This document shows, one piece after another, positions 56,091 through 64,000 of a stretch of 64,000 bases of DNA (the first letter of the stretch is position 1; every line of letters begins with the position of its first letter). The notes beneath the pieces were generated by a model, which was not told the DNA's origin, searched no databases, and saw only the letters and a program-made list of their open reading frames with translations. The DNA comes from Xanthomonas sp. GPE 39. Lineage in GTDB: Bacteria > Pseudomonadota > Gammaproteobacteria > Xanthomonadales > Xanthomonadaceae. The position numbers were made by a program, and so were the translations under genes. The stretch covers positions 2,836,621-2,900,620 of the forward strand of contig NZ_JZHZ01000007.1 of assembly GCF_000963005.1 (NCBI RefSeq), given 5' to 3'.

Positions 56091-56130
56091 ACTATACAGA
56101 CACAGATACGAATGTCTATACAGTTGTATA
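56091..56130. promoter_or_regulatory. Putative DesT/FabR-type operator between divergent genes
   Basis: The palindrome TATACA-GT-TGTATA lies at 56117-56130. A related pair, TATACAGACA and TGTCTATA, spans 56093-56120. These repeated TATACA half-sites sit 8-47 bp before the reductase start and inside the promoter of the TetR-type gene, where a self-regulating repressor would bind. Confidence 0.5.
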
Positions 56131-56177
56131 TTCAGCAAAAGCGCTATGATCCGTCATTGCCTGCTCCGGCCCAGTCC

Positions 56178-56822
56178 ATGACGTCGATCCACCTGCCCCA
56201 GCCCGAGGATGCGCTTCCCGCGCGCAAGGGTGCGATCTCGCGTGAAGACCTGCTGGCGGCGGCGCTGAAGCTGATCGGACCGCACCGCAGCGTCTCAACG
56301 CTGAGCCTGCGCGAGGTCACCCGCGAGGCCGGCATCGCGCCGAACAGCTTCTACCGCCAATTCCGCGACATGGACGAGCTCGCGGTGGCGCTGATCGACC
56401 TGGCCGGCAGCTCGCTGCGCACTATCATCGGCCAGGCCCGGCAGCGCGCCGCCGGCAACCGCCGCAGCATCATCCTCAGCTCCGTGGAGACGTTCATGGA
56501 GCAGTTACGTGCTGACGACAAGTTACTGCACGTCCTCTTGCGCGAGGGTACGGTCGGCTCGGACGCCTTCAAGCGTGCGGTGGACCGTGAGTTGAATTAT
56601 TTCGAAGACGAACTCCGCGTGGACTTGATCCGCCTGGCTGCGCAGGAGGGCGCACCGCTGCACGAGCCGGCGCTGGTGTCCAAAGCGATCACCCGGCTAG
56701 TCTTCGCGATGGGCGCGACAGCGATGGATTTGCCACCGGAAAAAGATCCGCAACTGATCCGCCAGATCACCGCGATGCTGCGCATGATCATCCTCGGCTC
56801 GCGGGCATTGGCGATTGGCTGA
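56178..56822 (+). CDS. TetR-family regulator (FabR/DesT type)
   Basis: A 214-residue repressor. The N-terminal HTH has SREDLLAAALKLIGPHRSV and LREVTREAGIAPNSFYRQFRDMDEL. The C-terminal ligand domain has VDRELNYFEDELRVDLIRLA. FabR/DesT proteins sense the acyl-CoA pool and control unsaturated fatty acid genes. The ATG at 56178 gives the usual length; an in-frame ATG at 56112 would place the operator inside the gene. It is divergent from the desaturation operon. Confidence 0.88.
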   Translation: MTSIHLPQPEDALPARKGAISREDLLAAALKLIGPHRSVSTLSLREVTREAGIAPNSFYRQFRDMDELAVALIDLAGSSLRTIIGQARQRAAGNRRSIILSSVETFMEQLRADDKLLHVLLREGTVGSDAFKRAVDRELNYFEDELRVDLIRLAAQEGAPLHEPALVSKAITRLVFAMGATAMDLPPEKDPQLIRQITAMLRMIILGSRALAIG

Positions 56823-56873
56823 GGTGTGTTGGTGTTGGGTGCCAGGCTATAAAGCGATTACGCAGGCACTAGC

Positions 56874-57068
56874 TCAACCACCTAGGATTGCGCTTACCAA
56901 GGCGAACCACTCAGCTAGCATGAAGAGAGAGAGCACATCTGACTCATCAACTCCAACGGCAATGGCCCGGCTCAATGGCATGAGTAACAATGGCGGCAAG
57001 GTCACAGCAGCACTGGGCCACACCTTATAGCCAGTCAAACAGGCCGCGAAGATAATTCGCAGCGGTAG
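56874..57068 (-). pseudogene. 3' remnant of a membrane-protein gene cut by an IS
   Basis: Reading the minus strand from the IS boundary at 57068 gives 64 codons with two hydrophobic stretches (SAAVTLPPLLLMPLSRAIAV and SLFMLAEWFALVSAIL) and ends at a stop at 56874. The 5' part is missing. The family was not recognised. The IS3 element at 57069 presumably removed the rest. Confidence 0.45.
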
Positions 57069-57137
57069 GGTAATCCCCCCGCAGGTTAGCTGACGCCAGA
57101 AGTGGAATTTTCTCTTACCCTTTTCCGAGTAGGTTCC

Positions 57138-57548
57138 ATGAAGACATCCCGCTTCACCGACAGCCAGATCATCGCCGTGCTCAAACAGGCCGAGGCCGGC
57201 ACGCCAGTGCCGCAGTTGTGCCGCGAACACGGCATCAGCTCGGCAACGTTCTATAAGTGGCGCAGCAAGTTCGGCGGCATGGATGCGTCGTTGATATCCC
57301 AGCTCAAGGAGCTGCAGGACGAAAATCGGCGGCTGAAGAAGATGTACGCCGATGCCCAACTCAGCGCTGACCTGCTGAAGGAGGCGATGGCAAAAAATGG
57401 TGAGGCCATCTCAACGCCGGGAGATGGCCCGATGGGCGGTGGAAGAAGGCCGCACGAACATCCGGCATGTTTGCCAGAGCTTTGCTCTGAGCGAGACCTG
57501 CTTTCGTTATCAGCCCAAGGCCAGCGAGCAGAACACCCAGATTGCTGA
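57138..57548 (+). CDS. IS3-family transposase OrfA (HTH, extended)
   Basis: A 136-codon frame. The first 90 residues are a normal Orf[39 protein letters not shown] and a leucine-zipper helix [20 protein letters not shown]. After KEAMAK the frame reads on in an unrelated sequence to 57548 instead of stopping. This suggests a one-base loss in the A-run at 57391-57396, or a natural frameshift site for an OrfAB fusion. The overlap with orfB at 57397 is usual. Confidence 0.8.
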   Translation: MKTSRFTDSQIIAVLKQAEAGTPVPQLCREHGISSATFYKWRSKFGGMDASLISQLKELQDENRRLKKMYADAQLSADLLKEAMAKNGEAISTPGDGPMGGGRRPHEHPACLPELCSERDLLSLSAQGQRAEHPDC

Positions 57549-58223
57549 TTGGCTTGTGAGACTGACCGCGACCTATCGCGATTGGGGGTTCGGCCTGTGC
57601 TTCCTGCATCTACGCAACGTGAAGGGCTTTGGCTGGAACCACAAGTGGGTGTACCGCATCTACCGGGAGCTGGAATTGAACCTGCGGATCAAGCCGAAGA
57701 AGCGGCTGGTGCGCGAGCGGCCAGAGCCGTTGGCGGTGCCGGAGACGATCAACCAAGTCTGGTCGATGGACTTCATGCACGACCAGTTGGCCGATGGTCG
57801 CAGCTTCCGGTTGTTCAACGTGCTCGACGACTTCAATCGCCAGGGTCTGGGGATCGAGGTCGACCTGTCGTTGCCATCGGCCCGGGTGATCCGCTCGTTG
57901 GATCAGATCATCGAGTGGCGTGGCAAGCCGCGCGTGATTCGCTGCGACAACGGCCCGGAGTACATCAGTGCCGCGATGCTAGCCTGGGCACAGCAGCGCG
58001 GCATTCGGATCGAACACATCCAGCCGGGCAAACCGCATCAGAATCCTACGTCGAACGCTACAACCATACCGTCCGCTATGCCTGGCTGGCCACAACGTTG
58101 TTCGACACCATCGAGCAGGTTCAGGACAAGGCCACACGCTGGCTATGGACGTACAACCACGAGCTCCCCAACATGGCGCTCGGCGGCATCACGCCAGCGA
58201 TGAAATTGGCGATGACCGCGTAG
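57397..58223 (+). pseudogene. IS3-family transposase OrfB, frameshifted
   Basis: The reading frame starts [20 protein letters not shown] and keeps the DDE integrase landmarks [14 protein letters not shown] (first Asp) and [10 protein letters not shown] (second Asp). At about 58040 one base is missing. The expected [14 protein letters not shown], with the catalytic Glu, follows in another frame, ending AMKLAMTA at 58223. The protein is therefore broken and the element should not move by itself. Confidence 0.85.
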
Positions 58224-58261
58224 CTCCACTTTGGGTGACCGCTATAAGCGGGGGGATTACC

Positions 58262-58651
58262 GATCTATTTGACCAGCGCGTGGTGGGGTGGTCGATGCAC
58301 GATCGCTAGGACCGTCAGATGATGATCCGCGCCGTACAGATGGCGACCTGGCAACAGCAAGATCACCATGCCGTGATCCTGCATTCTGATCGCGGCAGCC
58401 AGTTCCACAGCGGTGACTATCAGCACTATCTGTCGGACAACAGCATGATCTGCTCTATGAGCGTAGTAGGCCATTGCGGTGACAACGCTGCGTGCGAAGT
58501 TTTCTTCGTGCTGCTCAAGCGTGAGCGAATCTATCGAACCAGCTATGCCACACTGGATGCCGCACGCACAGATGTGTTGACTACATCGAGCGACGCCAGG
58601 CAAGATCAGAAATTTGCAACTCTTTTACAACCGTCCGTGATATCGGGGTAA
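58262..58651 (+). pseudogene. Fragment of a second IS3-family transposase (OrfB C-terminus)
   Basis: The plus strand encodes DLFDQRVVGWSMHDR, a TAG stop, then IRAVQMATWQQQDHHAVILH, SDRGSQFHSGDY and AACEVFFVLLKRERIYRT, which is the DDE region of a different IS3 element. A further frameshift follows at about 58565. It begins abruptly at the right end of the first IS, and its N-terminal part is absent from the window, so it is a decayed remnant. The region to 58724 holds no other gene. Confidence 0.8.
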
Positions 58652-58724
58652 AACCCGAAAAAGAACCCTCGACCCAAGCAAGAACGGATCAGCCGGAATA
58701 TTCATGATTGGGCTATAACGCCTC

Positions 58725-59972
58725 CTACACGGATCTCATCGTGACCACAGGCGCAGTCTTTGCTGCTTTACGAGCGGGGAGCCAAGCGGCAAGCTGACCC
58801 AGCGCGCAAACCAACACAAAGCCAGCAATGAGAAATGCGCCAGGCACCTTCGGGGCACCGTAGTGAGCGGAGAGCCACATGCTCAATGCCGCTGCCAGAC
58901 CGCTCCCAATCACAGCGCCAGCCCCAGTCAGAAACATGTTCTCCGTCATGAAATACAGACTGATGTCTATGGAGCGTGCGCCCAGCGATCGACGAATGCC
59001 GATGTATCGATAGCGCTGACGAACCCAAAAGCTCACCAAGCCGTAGACCCCGATCCCAGTGACCACCAACAATGAGGCGCCAGCTGCCAAAAAGAGGTAA
59101 GCCATCATTCGATCACGCCGGAAGTAGCCATGGCGAAGCGCCTCGTAGCTCATGACTCGAGGGATCATTCGATTTCGATCCAGGGCTCGGATCCCTGCCT
59201 CTGCATCGCTCAGCACACTGTTCAATCGATCTGGGTCAGTTCGGATAGCATAGATGACACGATTAGCATCCGGAACTAACGGCAAGAGCATCGACACATC
59301 GTTGCCTTGACCGCTTCCCAGAAGCGGGCGGGACAAATGATCAGCAACGCCTACGATGTGAACCGGATGCTCGCCATCGACGAAAATTGCCTTACCAAGC
59401 GCACTCTCTCCTGGAAACAGCGCCTGCGCTAAATCCTTTGAGATGATGACCTCACCCGCGTCATGAAGCCCAGAGTAGTCATTGCTGGCCGCCATGGGGA
59501 CATAGGCATCTGGCGAGAAATCACGTCCAGCCGAAAGCGCTATGCCAAGGGTTTGAAGTGCGCCGGGTGAAACGCTGTAAACCGACGGTTCTGCTTCAAT
59601 CACACCACGAAGATCGTTTCGGTCCAGCAACTTGTTGGTGATGCCAACGGTCCAGTTGTTTTGACTCAATGGTAGCGCTTCAACGGCGGCGACACTTTGA
59701 ACTCCTGGCACCTCACGAAGGCGCTGCAAATCAGCAAGCACTTTGGATCGTGCATTATCGCTTCCTTCACCCAGGAACTGAGTCTCGACAATGCCAAGCC
59801 CCTCTTCACCCAGTCCTGTCTGATAGGTCAGAAGTTCAACCCGATCAGCCAGCAATGAGGAAACATTGCTAATGACCGCCGTGGTGATGATGATCTGCAA
59901 GAGAAAAATAGCAGAAATCAAACGATGCCGTTTCAGGCTGCGCGCAATGACCGGGATCTCCGAGATGCTCAT
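58725..59972 (-). CDS. MacB/FtsX-type ABC transporter permease
   Basis: A 415-residue permease with the MacB layout: one N-terminal helix (about residues 18-38), a periplasmic domain of about 230 residues with ALPLSQNNWTVG and ALGKAIFVDGE, then three C-terminal helices with the FtsX segment IGIRRSLGARSIDIS. Such proteins move peptides or lipoproteins with a separate ATPase and fusion protein. Neither is seen here. It overlaps the next permease by 4 bp (ATGA). Its 3' end faces the IS scar, so partner genes may have been lost on that side. Confidence 0.88.
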   Translation of the reverse strand: MSISEIPVIARSLKRHRLISAIFLLQIIITTAVISNVSSLLADRVELLTYQTGLGEEGLGIVETQFLGEGSDNARSKVLADLQRLREVPGVQSVAAVEALPLSQNNWTVGITNKLLDRNDLRGVIEAEPSVYSVSPGALQTLGIALSAGRDFSPDAYVPMAASNDYSGLHDAGEVIISKDLAQALFPGESALGKAIFVDGEHPVHIVGVADHLSRPLLGSGQGNDVSMLLPLVPDANRVIYAIRTDPDRLNSVLSDAEAGIRALDRNRMIPRVMSYEALRHGYFRRDRMMAYLFLAAGASLLVVTGIGVYGLVSFWVRQRYRYIGIRRSLGARSIDISLYFMTENMFLTGAGAVIGSGLAAALSMWLSAHYGAPKVPGAFLIAGFVLVCALGQLAAWLPARKAAKTAPVVTMRSV

Positions 59973-61288
59973 TCTGCCACCTTTATTTGCATGGCCGTTC
60001 GACCAGAAGCGGTTCGGAAGGCCGGTAGCGCGGCAGTGGCGAGGCTAGATAGGCAGGCGAAGGCCAAGGTTGCTGCCACCATGGTCAGATCCATGTGCGC
60101 TAACGCCGCGTAGTCTTCTGGCTGCGCCCTAACAACCGATAGCCCAACTTGACAGACGATCAGTGCGCCTAGCCCACCTAGCGCCCCGATCAGTAGCGCT
60201 TCGGTGCAAAGCTGCGCAAAGATATCAATCCTGCGAGCCCCCAGCGCCCGTCGCACCGCCACTTCATGGGTTCGCCGGATGAAGCGGGAAAAGAGCAGCG
60301 CGCAGATGTTGACCATGCAGACGATCAAGAAGCCAACGGCCAACGCCAATTGGAGCTTCACATCATCCGGCACCACCTGACGGCGGATCAGAAAATCTTT
60401 AAGCCCTTCCAAGCAAGCCGGGCTACGCCGCTCAAAACGACCACCAGCTGCTTGCTGCTCCACATAGCTTTGGAGCTGCTCCGCATAGCGCTGTTGCGCA
60501 GCCTGATCTTCAAGATAGACCCAAAGTTGCAGCCAAGCAGTTGAGGGGCTTTCCATCTTGTTGAATTTCTCGCCCTGCGCCCACGAAAACATGCTCGAAC
60601 TGACACTGAGCTTGTCGTCAATCGCTGTGTGGAGGGGAATGAAAAAGTCGTCTTGGCCCTTGAAGGTGTCCTTTTGCAGATCAGTATGAAAGCGCGGCAT
60701 CGGTGCCCAGTCACGTGAAATGCCCACGATGCGAAACGCTTTTGAGCCAAGTTGAAGGCTTTTTCCGACTTCTCCGGCCTGACCGAGGCGCTTTCTAAAC
60801 GACTCACTGATCACCACCAGCGCTGCTCGTGATTGCTCCTCGTCTTTGGTCCAAGATCTACCCTGACTCAGGTCAATCCCAAACATGCGAAAGATGTCGG
60901 GTGTTGCATACTGGCCATCAACAAAAAACGGCGAATCCACACCACTCTGGGCCGAGACAAGCAAGTGACCTGTGGCCATTGCAGCACTTGACGGTGCTGG
61001 AAGTCTGTGCATGATCTCTTTGGCATCGACCCAAGTCACTGAGTTGCGAGGATCGAACAAGGCTTTATCTTCATAAGAGCGAGGCAAAGGATCGAAGTAT
61101 GGATGAAACAGGTGAGCGCTGCGACCTGGCATGGGATCCCATGACAGCGCACGAACCAGCGTGAGCATTGTCATGCTTGCGCCAACGCCCAAAGCAAGTG
61201 CAACGACCAGCGCCAAGGTCATCGCCTTTGACGCCAACAGGCTTTGCTTTGCCAAATTCAGGTAGTAGCTAAACATTGCACCCTGCAT
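59969..61288 (-). CDS. MacB/FtsX-type ABC transporter permease, second copy
   Basis: A 439-residue permease with the same plan as its neighbour: an N-terminal helix (SKAMTLALVVALALGVGASM), a large periplasmic domain, the FtsX motif HEVAVRRALGARRIDIFAQL, and the last helices followed by TAALPAFRTASG. The sequence differs enough from the 58725 gene to be a distinct partner, so the pair probably forms a heterodimer. It directly follows the split methyltransferase gene and is in the same transcript. Confidence 0.88.
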   Translation of the reverse strand: MQGAMFSYYLNLAKQSLLASKAMTLALVVALALGVGASMTMLTLVRALSWDPMPGRSAHLFHPYFDPLPRSYEDKALFDPRNSVTWVDAKEIMHRLPAPSSAAMATGHLLVSAQSGVDSPFFVDGQYATPDIFRMFGIDLSQGRSWTKDEEQSRAALVVISESFRKRLGQAGEVGKSLQLGSKAFRIVGISRDWAPMPRFHTDLQKDTFKGQDDFFIPLHTAIDDKLSVSSSMFSWAQGEKFNKMESPSTAWLQLWVYLEDQAAQQRYAEQLQSYVEQQAAGGRFERRSPACLEGLKDFLIRRQVVPDDVKLQLALAVGFLIVCMVNICALLFSRFIRRTHEVAVRRALGARRIDIFAQLCTEALLIGALGGLGALIVCQVGLSVVRAQPEDYAALAHMDLTMVAATLAFACLSSLATAALPAFRTASGRTAMQIKVAE

Positions 61289-62089
61289 TTAGTGGGAAAA
61301 AGTCACACCCGCTGCCTTAATATCGATGGGTTCGATCCTCAGCCATGCAGTGCTGTTTTGCGCGCGATCGCTCGTTTCGATGAGGTGCATGAGGCGAAAC
61401 GACGAGCGCCTCACCCTCGTTTCAAGGCGCTGGACTTCAAGCTCATCCAGCCCTTTGGTGAGCCCTACGGGCAATCGCCCATGGTTAAGATGCTCCACAA
61501 TCCTTTCAAGTGCAAGGTAGCTCAGCCGATGTGTTGAAGCGCTATCGATGAAGATGGACGAGCTCTCCCGCATGACCGGAAGAAAAGCGCCAAGCAACGC
61601 CTGGATGCTATCAGGCGAATGATTGAAGTCCGAGAAAATCATGTCGACCCCCGATTGGAACGCATCATCCGATGCCATTTGATCCATAGCGATATCGCCT
61701 CGGTGAACAACCACATGCTACTCCGCCCCCACCCACGACAGCAGACTTCCGATGAAAGCATTGAAGCCATCCAAGCCTTCTTGCAGGTTTGCAAACGATT
61801 TCAGGGGTTCAGAAAGACCACTGAGGAACTTCTTTGAGCGCTCACTGATGTAATGGGAGCCGTTGTCATAGGTGTGCAAAACACCTCTTCCGGCCTCCTT
61901 CATCGCTACCGCTATCCAGGCGGTAGAAACACCGAGCCCTGTTCCAAGTTCGATGGCTATGGCGGGCTTTTCTCGCTTGACCAGGCTGTAAAGTAACACG
62001 CAAAGATCTTCGCTTCCGTATAGCCAACCCATCTCCTCCCGAATTCGAAGAAGCTGTTCAATGGATGATCCGAGGCGCAGCATCGGCAA
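61289..62089 (-). pseudogene. SAM-dependent methyltransferase interrupted by an in-frame amber codon
   Basis: One 266-codon frame is interrupted only by TAG at 61718-61720. The first part (61718-62089, 123 residues) holds SAM motif I AIELGTGLGVSTAWIAVA. The second part (61289-61714) holds the motif IV region VDMIFSDFNHSPDSIQALL and the C-terminus. The frame is the same before and after the stop. A GTG at 61714, with GGGGGCGGAG 6 bp before it, could restart translation and yield two chains. Either this is a nonsense mutation or two coupled polypeptides are made. It overlaps the 62058 gene by 32 bp. Confidence 0.75.
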
Positions 62090-62939
62090 GGCTCCTTACA
62101 GCGTCAAAATGAGTGGGCGCCAGCCAATTGCCCAGCATCGCTTGAAATGCGGGCTCTTCTGCCACAGAGAGCATATGCGGTGAAAACGCATAAAAGCGCA
62201 GGGATTGGTCTTCTGCATAGAGCAGCACTTCACCGGTCTCAGCACAGAAAACGCGCCTGGCAGCGTTAACCAGTTCCTTGACTTGCCCAAGATCCACATC
62301 CACGCGCTCTCGGGGCCAAAACACCTCCAAAGTATCCCCCACAAAGTAAGCGATAAATGGCACCCCATTTGGGGCCTCCACGAAGAATTGATGTCGCTTG
62401 GCCTCATCAGGACTCAGATGTCGTTCCACTTTCCAATCAAAGAGCGACCACACCGATTTTTGCAACGGAGACGCCAAAGCTGAGATGTCAGGATGCTCGT
62501 AGGCAAAGCCATACTCGAAAGCGGGAGTTAGCAGATCAGGCAAAGAGCGCTTCATCTCAAACCATTGTGCGTTCAGCGGGAGAAGCGAGCGCGACACCCC
62601 CCTTACTCCGGTGTCATACGACACGCTCATTCCAAGCTTCAATAGACCCTGTAAGCGGATATGAAACCAGCGCTCATCGACGCCCCAGGCAGACAAGCAA
62701 GATGAAAGCTCAGTGCCAGATAGGGTGAAGGCACGATTGATGATTTTGGCGCCCGAAAACACCGCTTCGATGTCTGCTGTTGTCGTCATGTCGAGCACTT
62801 TTGGCCAATCTTGGCGAGCAAAGAGCGGAATCAACTGGTCAACATGGATGCAAGCAATCTCTGAGCTCGCCTCGCCCATTGCCTTCAACGCAATCGGATC
62901 GTTCCGGTCTGAGTAGAGCACGACGGCTTTTACGTTCAT
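62058..62939 (-). CDS. Uncharacterised protein, possibly ATP-grasp-like (peptide-modification context)
   Basis: A 293-residue protein (MNVKAVVLYSDRNDPIALKA start). The order of elements is like that of ATP-grasp peptide ligases: a Rossmann-like N-terminal part, an INRAFTLSGTELSSCL segment and a C-terminal part with IAYFVGDTLEVFWP, VDVDLGQVKEL and GEVLLYAEDQ. The usual metal-binding Asn and Glu residues are not clear, so it may be degenerate or another fold. It overlaps the gene upstream by 4 bp (ATGA) and the methyltransferase downstream by 32 bp, so all are co-translated. Confidence 0.55.
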   Translation of the reverse strand: MNVKAVVLYSDRNDPIALKAMGEASSEIACIHVDQLIPLFARQDWPKVLDMTTTADIEAVFSGAKIINRAFTLSGTELSSCLSAWGVDERWFHIRLQGLLKLGMSVSYDTGVRGVSRSLLPLNAQWFEMKRSLPDLLTPAFEYGFAYEHPDISALASPLQKSVWSLFDWKVERHLSPDEAKRHQFFVEAPNGVPFIAYFVGDTLEVFWPRERVDVDLGQVKELVNAARRVFCAETGEVLLYAEDQSLRFYAFSPHMLSVAEEPAFQAMLGNWLAPTHFDAVRSLADAAPRIIH

Positions 62940-64000
62940 ACTACTGCCTCGTATCCGTATTGGCGCTGCATTTCTGACTGCATCATGTCGATCATGCTGC
63001 CGATGTCCTCGTTGAGCGGTGCTGTGGACATCAGGCGCTGGCTCAGTGGCTGCTGAATGAGAAATCCCGATGCACAAACTGCTAATCGCTTGTGGACATG
63101 TGCAACCGCACTTTCGGCAAGGTTCTTTGAGTTTACCAGATGACCTCTCAGAAGACGGTGGCAGATGTAGTAAACAAAGACCGCGTGAATGAACGAGGAG
63201 TTCGGGATCTGGTTCCCAGACCAAGGGGACACTACGCGATGCTTGTAGTCGTTGGCAACAAAAAAACCGTGAGCAAGCTCCCACGCAGCGAGGAAGTTAT
63301 GCGTGCTCTCGTGCATCAAACTCTCCATGCACGCTTCAACGCTGAGTTCATCCCGATGGATGTTGAGCAATCTGAGCGAACCGGGCTGACGTGGCACATG
63401 CTCTGACCCATAGTGCTTAGGTCCTTGGTCAGATCGTTCTTGCGACTTGCGCACAACGATGCGCCTGACGAAGTTTCGGATAATCAAGCCATAAAGCGGC
63501 TCCGCTTCGTCAATCAAACGCAGACTTTCAGCGATCTTTGTGCACACCGCGTGACGTTCGAAATCGTCGAGCGGCAAGCAGGCCTGACTCAACACGCCTG
63601 AGCGCGGCTCATAGTGCCTGGCAACGGGACTGTCAAAGTCAACCGCAATGCACTCGCCTACACTCTGAGCCTTTTCAAGGTTCCAGCTGCCCGCACTTGA
63701 TCGATTGGCATAAGTGTCGCCAAGGGGACTGTAAACCTGCCACTGGCGCGACTCAGCCAGATACTTACTCACACGCCCCTTGCTCAGCTCGTCAATGGCA
63801 TGTTCGCGACAAACCAGGTCGTGAAGAAGCGCAAAATTTCGAGCCAATTCGCAGGCATCTTCTTGATCGGACCTTACGGTGCTGATCTTGCGTTGTGCAG
63901 ATTCGATGGCCATGTAGCATTCGCAAAATTCCGAGCTTAAAAGCAGACGCGCCTGGCGATTGGGGGGCATCGAGATGTAAAGCTGATAGATCGCCTCAAG
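62936..64000 (-). CDS. HExxH-motif peptide-modification-type protein (5' end off window)
   Basis: At least 354 codons are in view. The frame is open through an ATG at 63970 to the window edge (LEAIYQLYIS precedes it), so the true start lies outside. The C-terminal half has HESTHNFLAAWELAHGF, an HExxH site at about residue 220 from that ATG (63299-63313), followed by VVSPWSGNQIPNSSFIHAVF. This resembles the HExxH-containing proteins found in RiPP clusters, where some act as alpha-ketoglutarate-dependent peptide beta-hydroxylases. The substrate peptide is not in the window. It overlaps the next gene by 4 bp. Confidence 0.7.
   Translation of the reverse strand, partial: LEAIYQLYISMPPNRQARLLLSSEFCECYMAIESAQRKISTVRSDQEDACELARNFALLHDLVCREHAIDELSKGRVSKYLAESRQWQVYSPLGDTYANRSSAGSWNLEKAQSVGECIAVDFDSPVARHYEPRSGVLSQACLPLDDFERHAVCTKIAESLRLIDEAEPLYGLIIRNFVRRIVVRKSQERSDQGPKHYGSEHVPRQPGSLRLLNIHRDELSVEACMESLMHESTHNFLAAWELAHGFFVANDYKHRVVSPWSGNQIPNSSFIHAVFVYYICHRLLRGHLVNSKNLAESAVAHVHKRLAVCASGFLIQQPLSQRLMSTAPLNEDIGSMIDMMQSEMQRQYGYEAVV

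Larger units (their letters stand above)
57069..58261 (+). mobile_element. IS3-family insertion sequence (degenerate)
   Basis: The ends are a perfect 14-bp inverted repeat, GGTAATCCCCCCGC (57069-57082) and GCGGGGGGATTACC (58248-58261), giving a 1193-bp element. It encodes orfA and a frameshifted orfB. The 3-bp flanks (TAG left, GAT right) do not match, so no target duplication remains. This fits a deletion or recombination at one end. Confidence 0.85.

Noticed and set aside
57549-58223. Separate 224-codon gene overlapping orfB
   Set aside because: Only its last third matches transposase; the first part is an out-of-frame shadow. It is the frameshifted continuation of orfB.
1-64000. CRISPR array, tRNA or rRNA genes
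   Set aside because: No regularly spaced repeats and no cloverleaf or rRNA-like sequence was found on reading; a covariance-model scan could still find a missed tRNA.

Overview
The window looks like chromosome from a xanthomonad (Gammaproteobacteria, Xanthomonadaceae), most likely a Xanthomonas. The reasons are the high G+C core genes, the lptM-dapF-DUF484-xerC and hslV-hslU order, the HslV N-terminal extension, algR-hemC adjacency, opgH, and IS5- and IS3-type insertion sequences of the kind common in the genus. No rRNA, tRNA or CRISPR array was recognised. The species is an inference and was not tested.

Layout. (1) 1-5370 is an accessory island: an IS5-type transposase fragment at the left edge, then a double-glycine bacteriocin/microcin precursor, two small membrane proteins (immunity candidates), a rhomboid-type intramembrane protease, a C39 peptidase-ABC exporter and another small membrane peptide. 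(2) 5374-10272 is ordinary chromosome on the minus strand: HAD phosphatase, two envelope proteins, a cupin and an M1 aminopeptidase lipoprotein. (3) 10358-11661 is a two-gene unit with a Tzs/Ipt-type cytokinin isopentenyltransferase translationally coupled to an unknown gene. (4) 12216-34380 is housekeeping: ubiE, DUF2252, hslUV, xerC, dapF, two exported S9 peptidases, an aminotransferase, a lipocalin, regulators, hemC/algR and opgH. Three diverged copies of a 140-bp MITE-like repeat lie in intergenic gaps at 11821, 14708 and 17385. (5) 34709-36499 is a divergent PAS kinase and receiver pair.

(6) 37004-49370 is a complete nitrate-assimilation region. Siroheme synthase (cysG-like) is divergent from nasT-nasS. 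The same strand then carries a foreign-looking gene, a sigma-54 promoter, a leader RNA with two identical hexaloop hairpins and an intrinsic terminator, and narK-nirB-nirD-nasA-cobA. The parts fit one scheme: sigma-54 transcription under nitrogen control, NasS/NasT nitrate sensing with NasT acting as antiterminator on the leader, uptake by NarK, reduction by NasA and NirBD, and siroheme for NirB made by the CysG-like protein with CobA.

(7) 49811-56822 holds an exported duplicated-domain protein, a sigma-54 two-component pair, and a DesBC/DesT-like lipid desaturation system (desaturase, ferredoxin reductase, divergent TetR repressor). (8) 56874-64000 is a second accessory island: a truncated gene, two IS3-family remnants, then a minus-strand cluster that runs off the right edge. 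It holds an HExxH peptide-modification-type protein, a possible ATP-grasp-like protein, a methyltransferase interrupted by an in-frame amber codon, and two MacB/FtsX-type permeases with no ATPase in view. It resembles a partly decayed peptide natural-product (RiPP-like) cluster.
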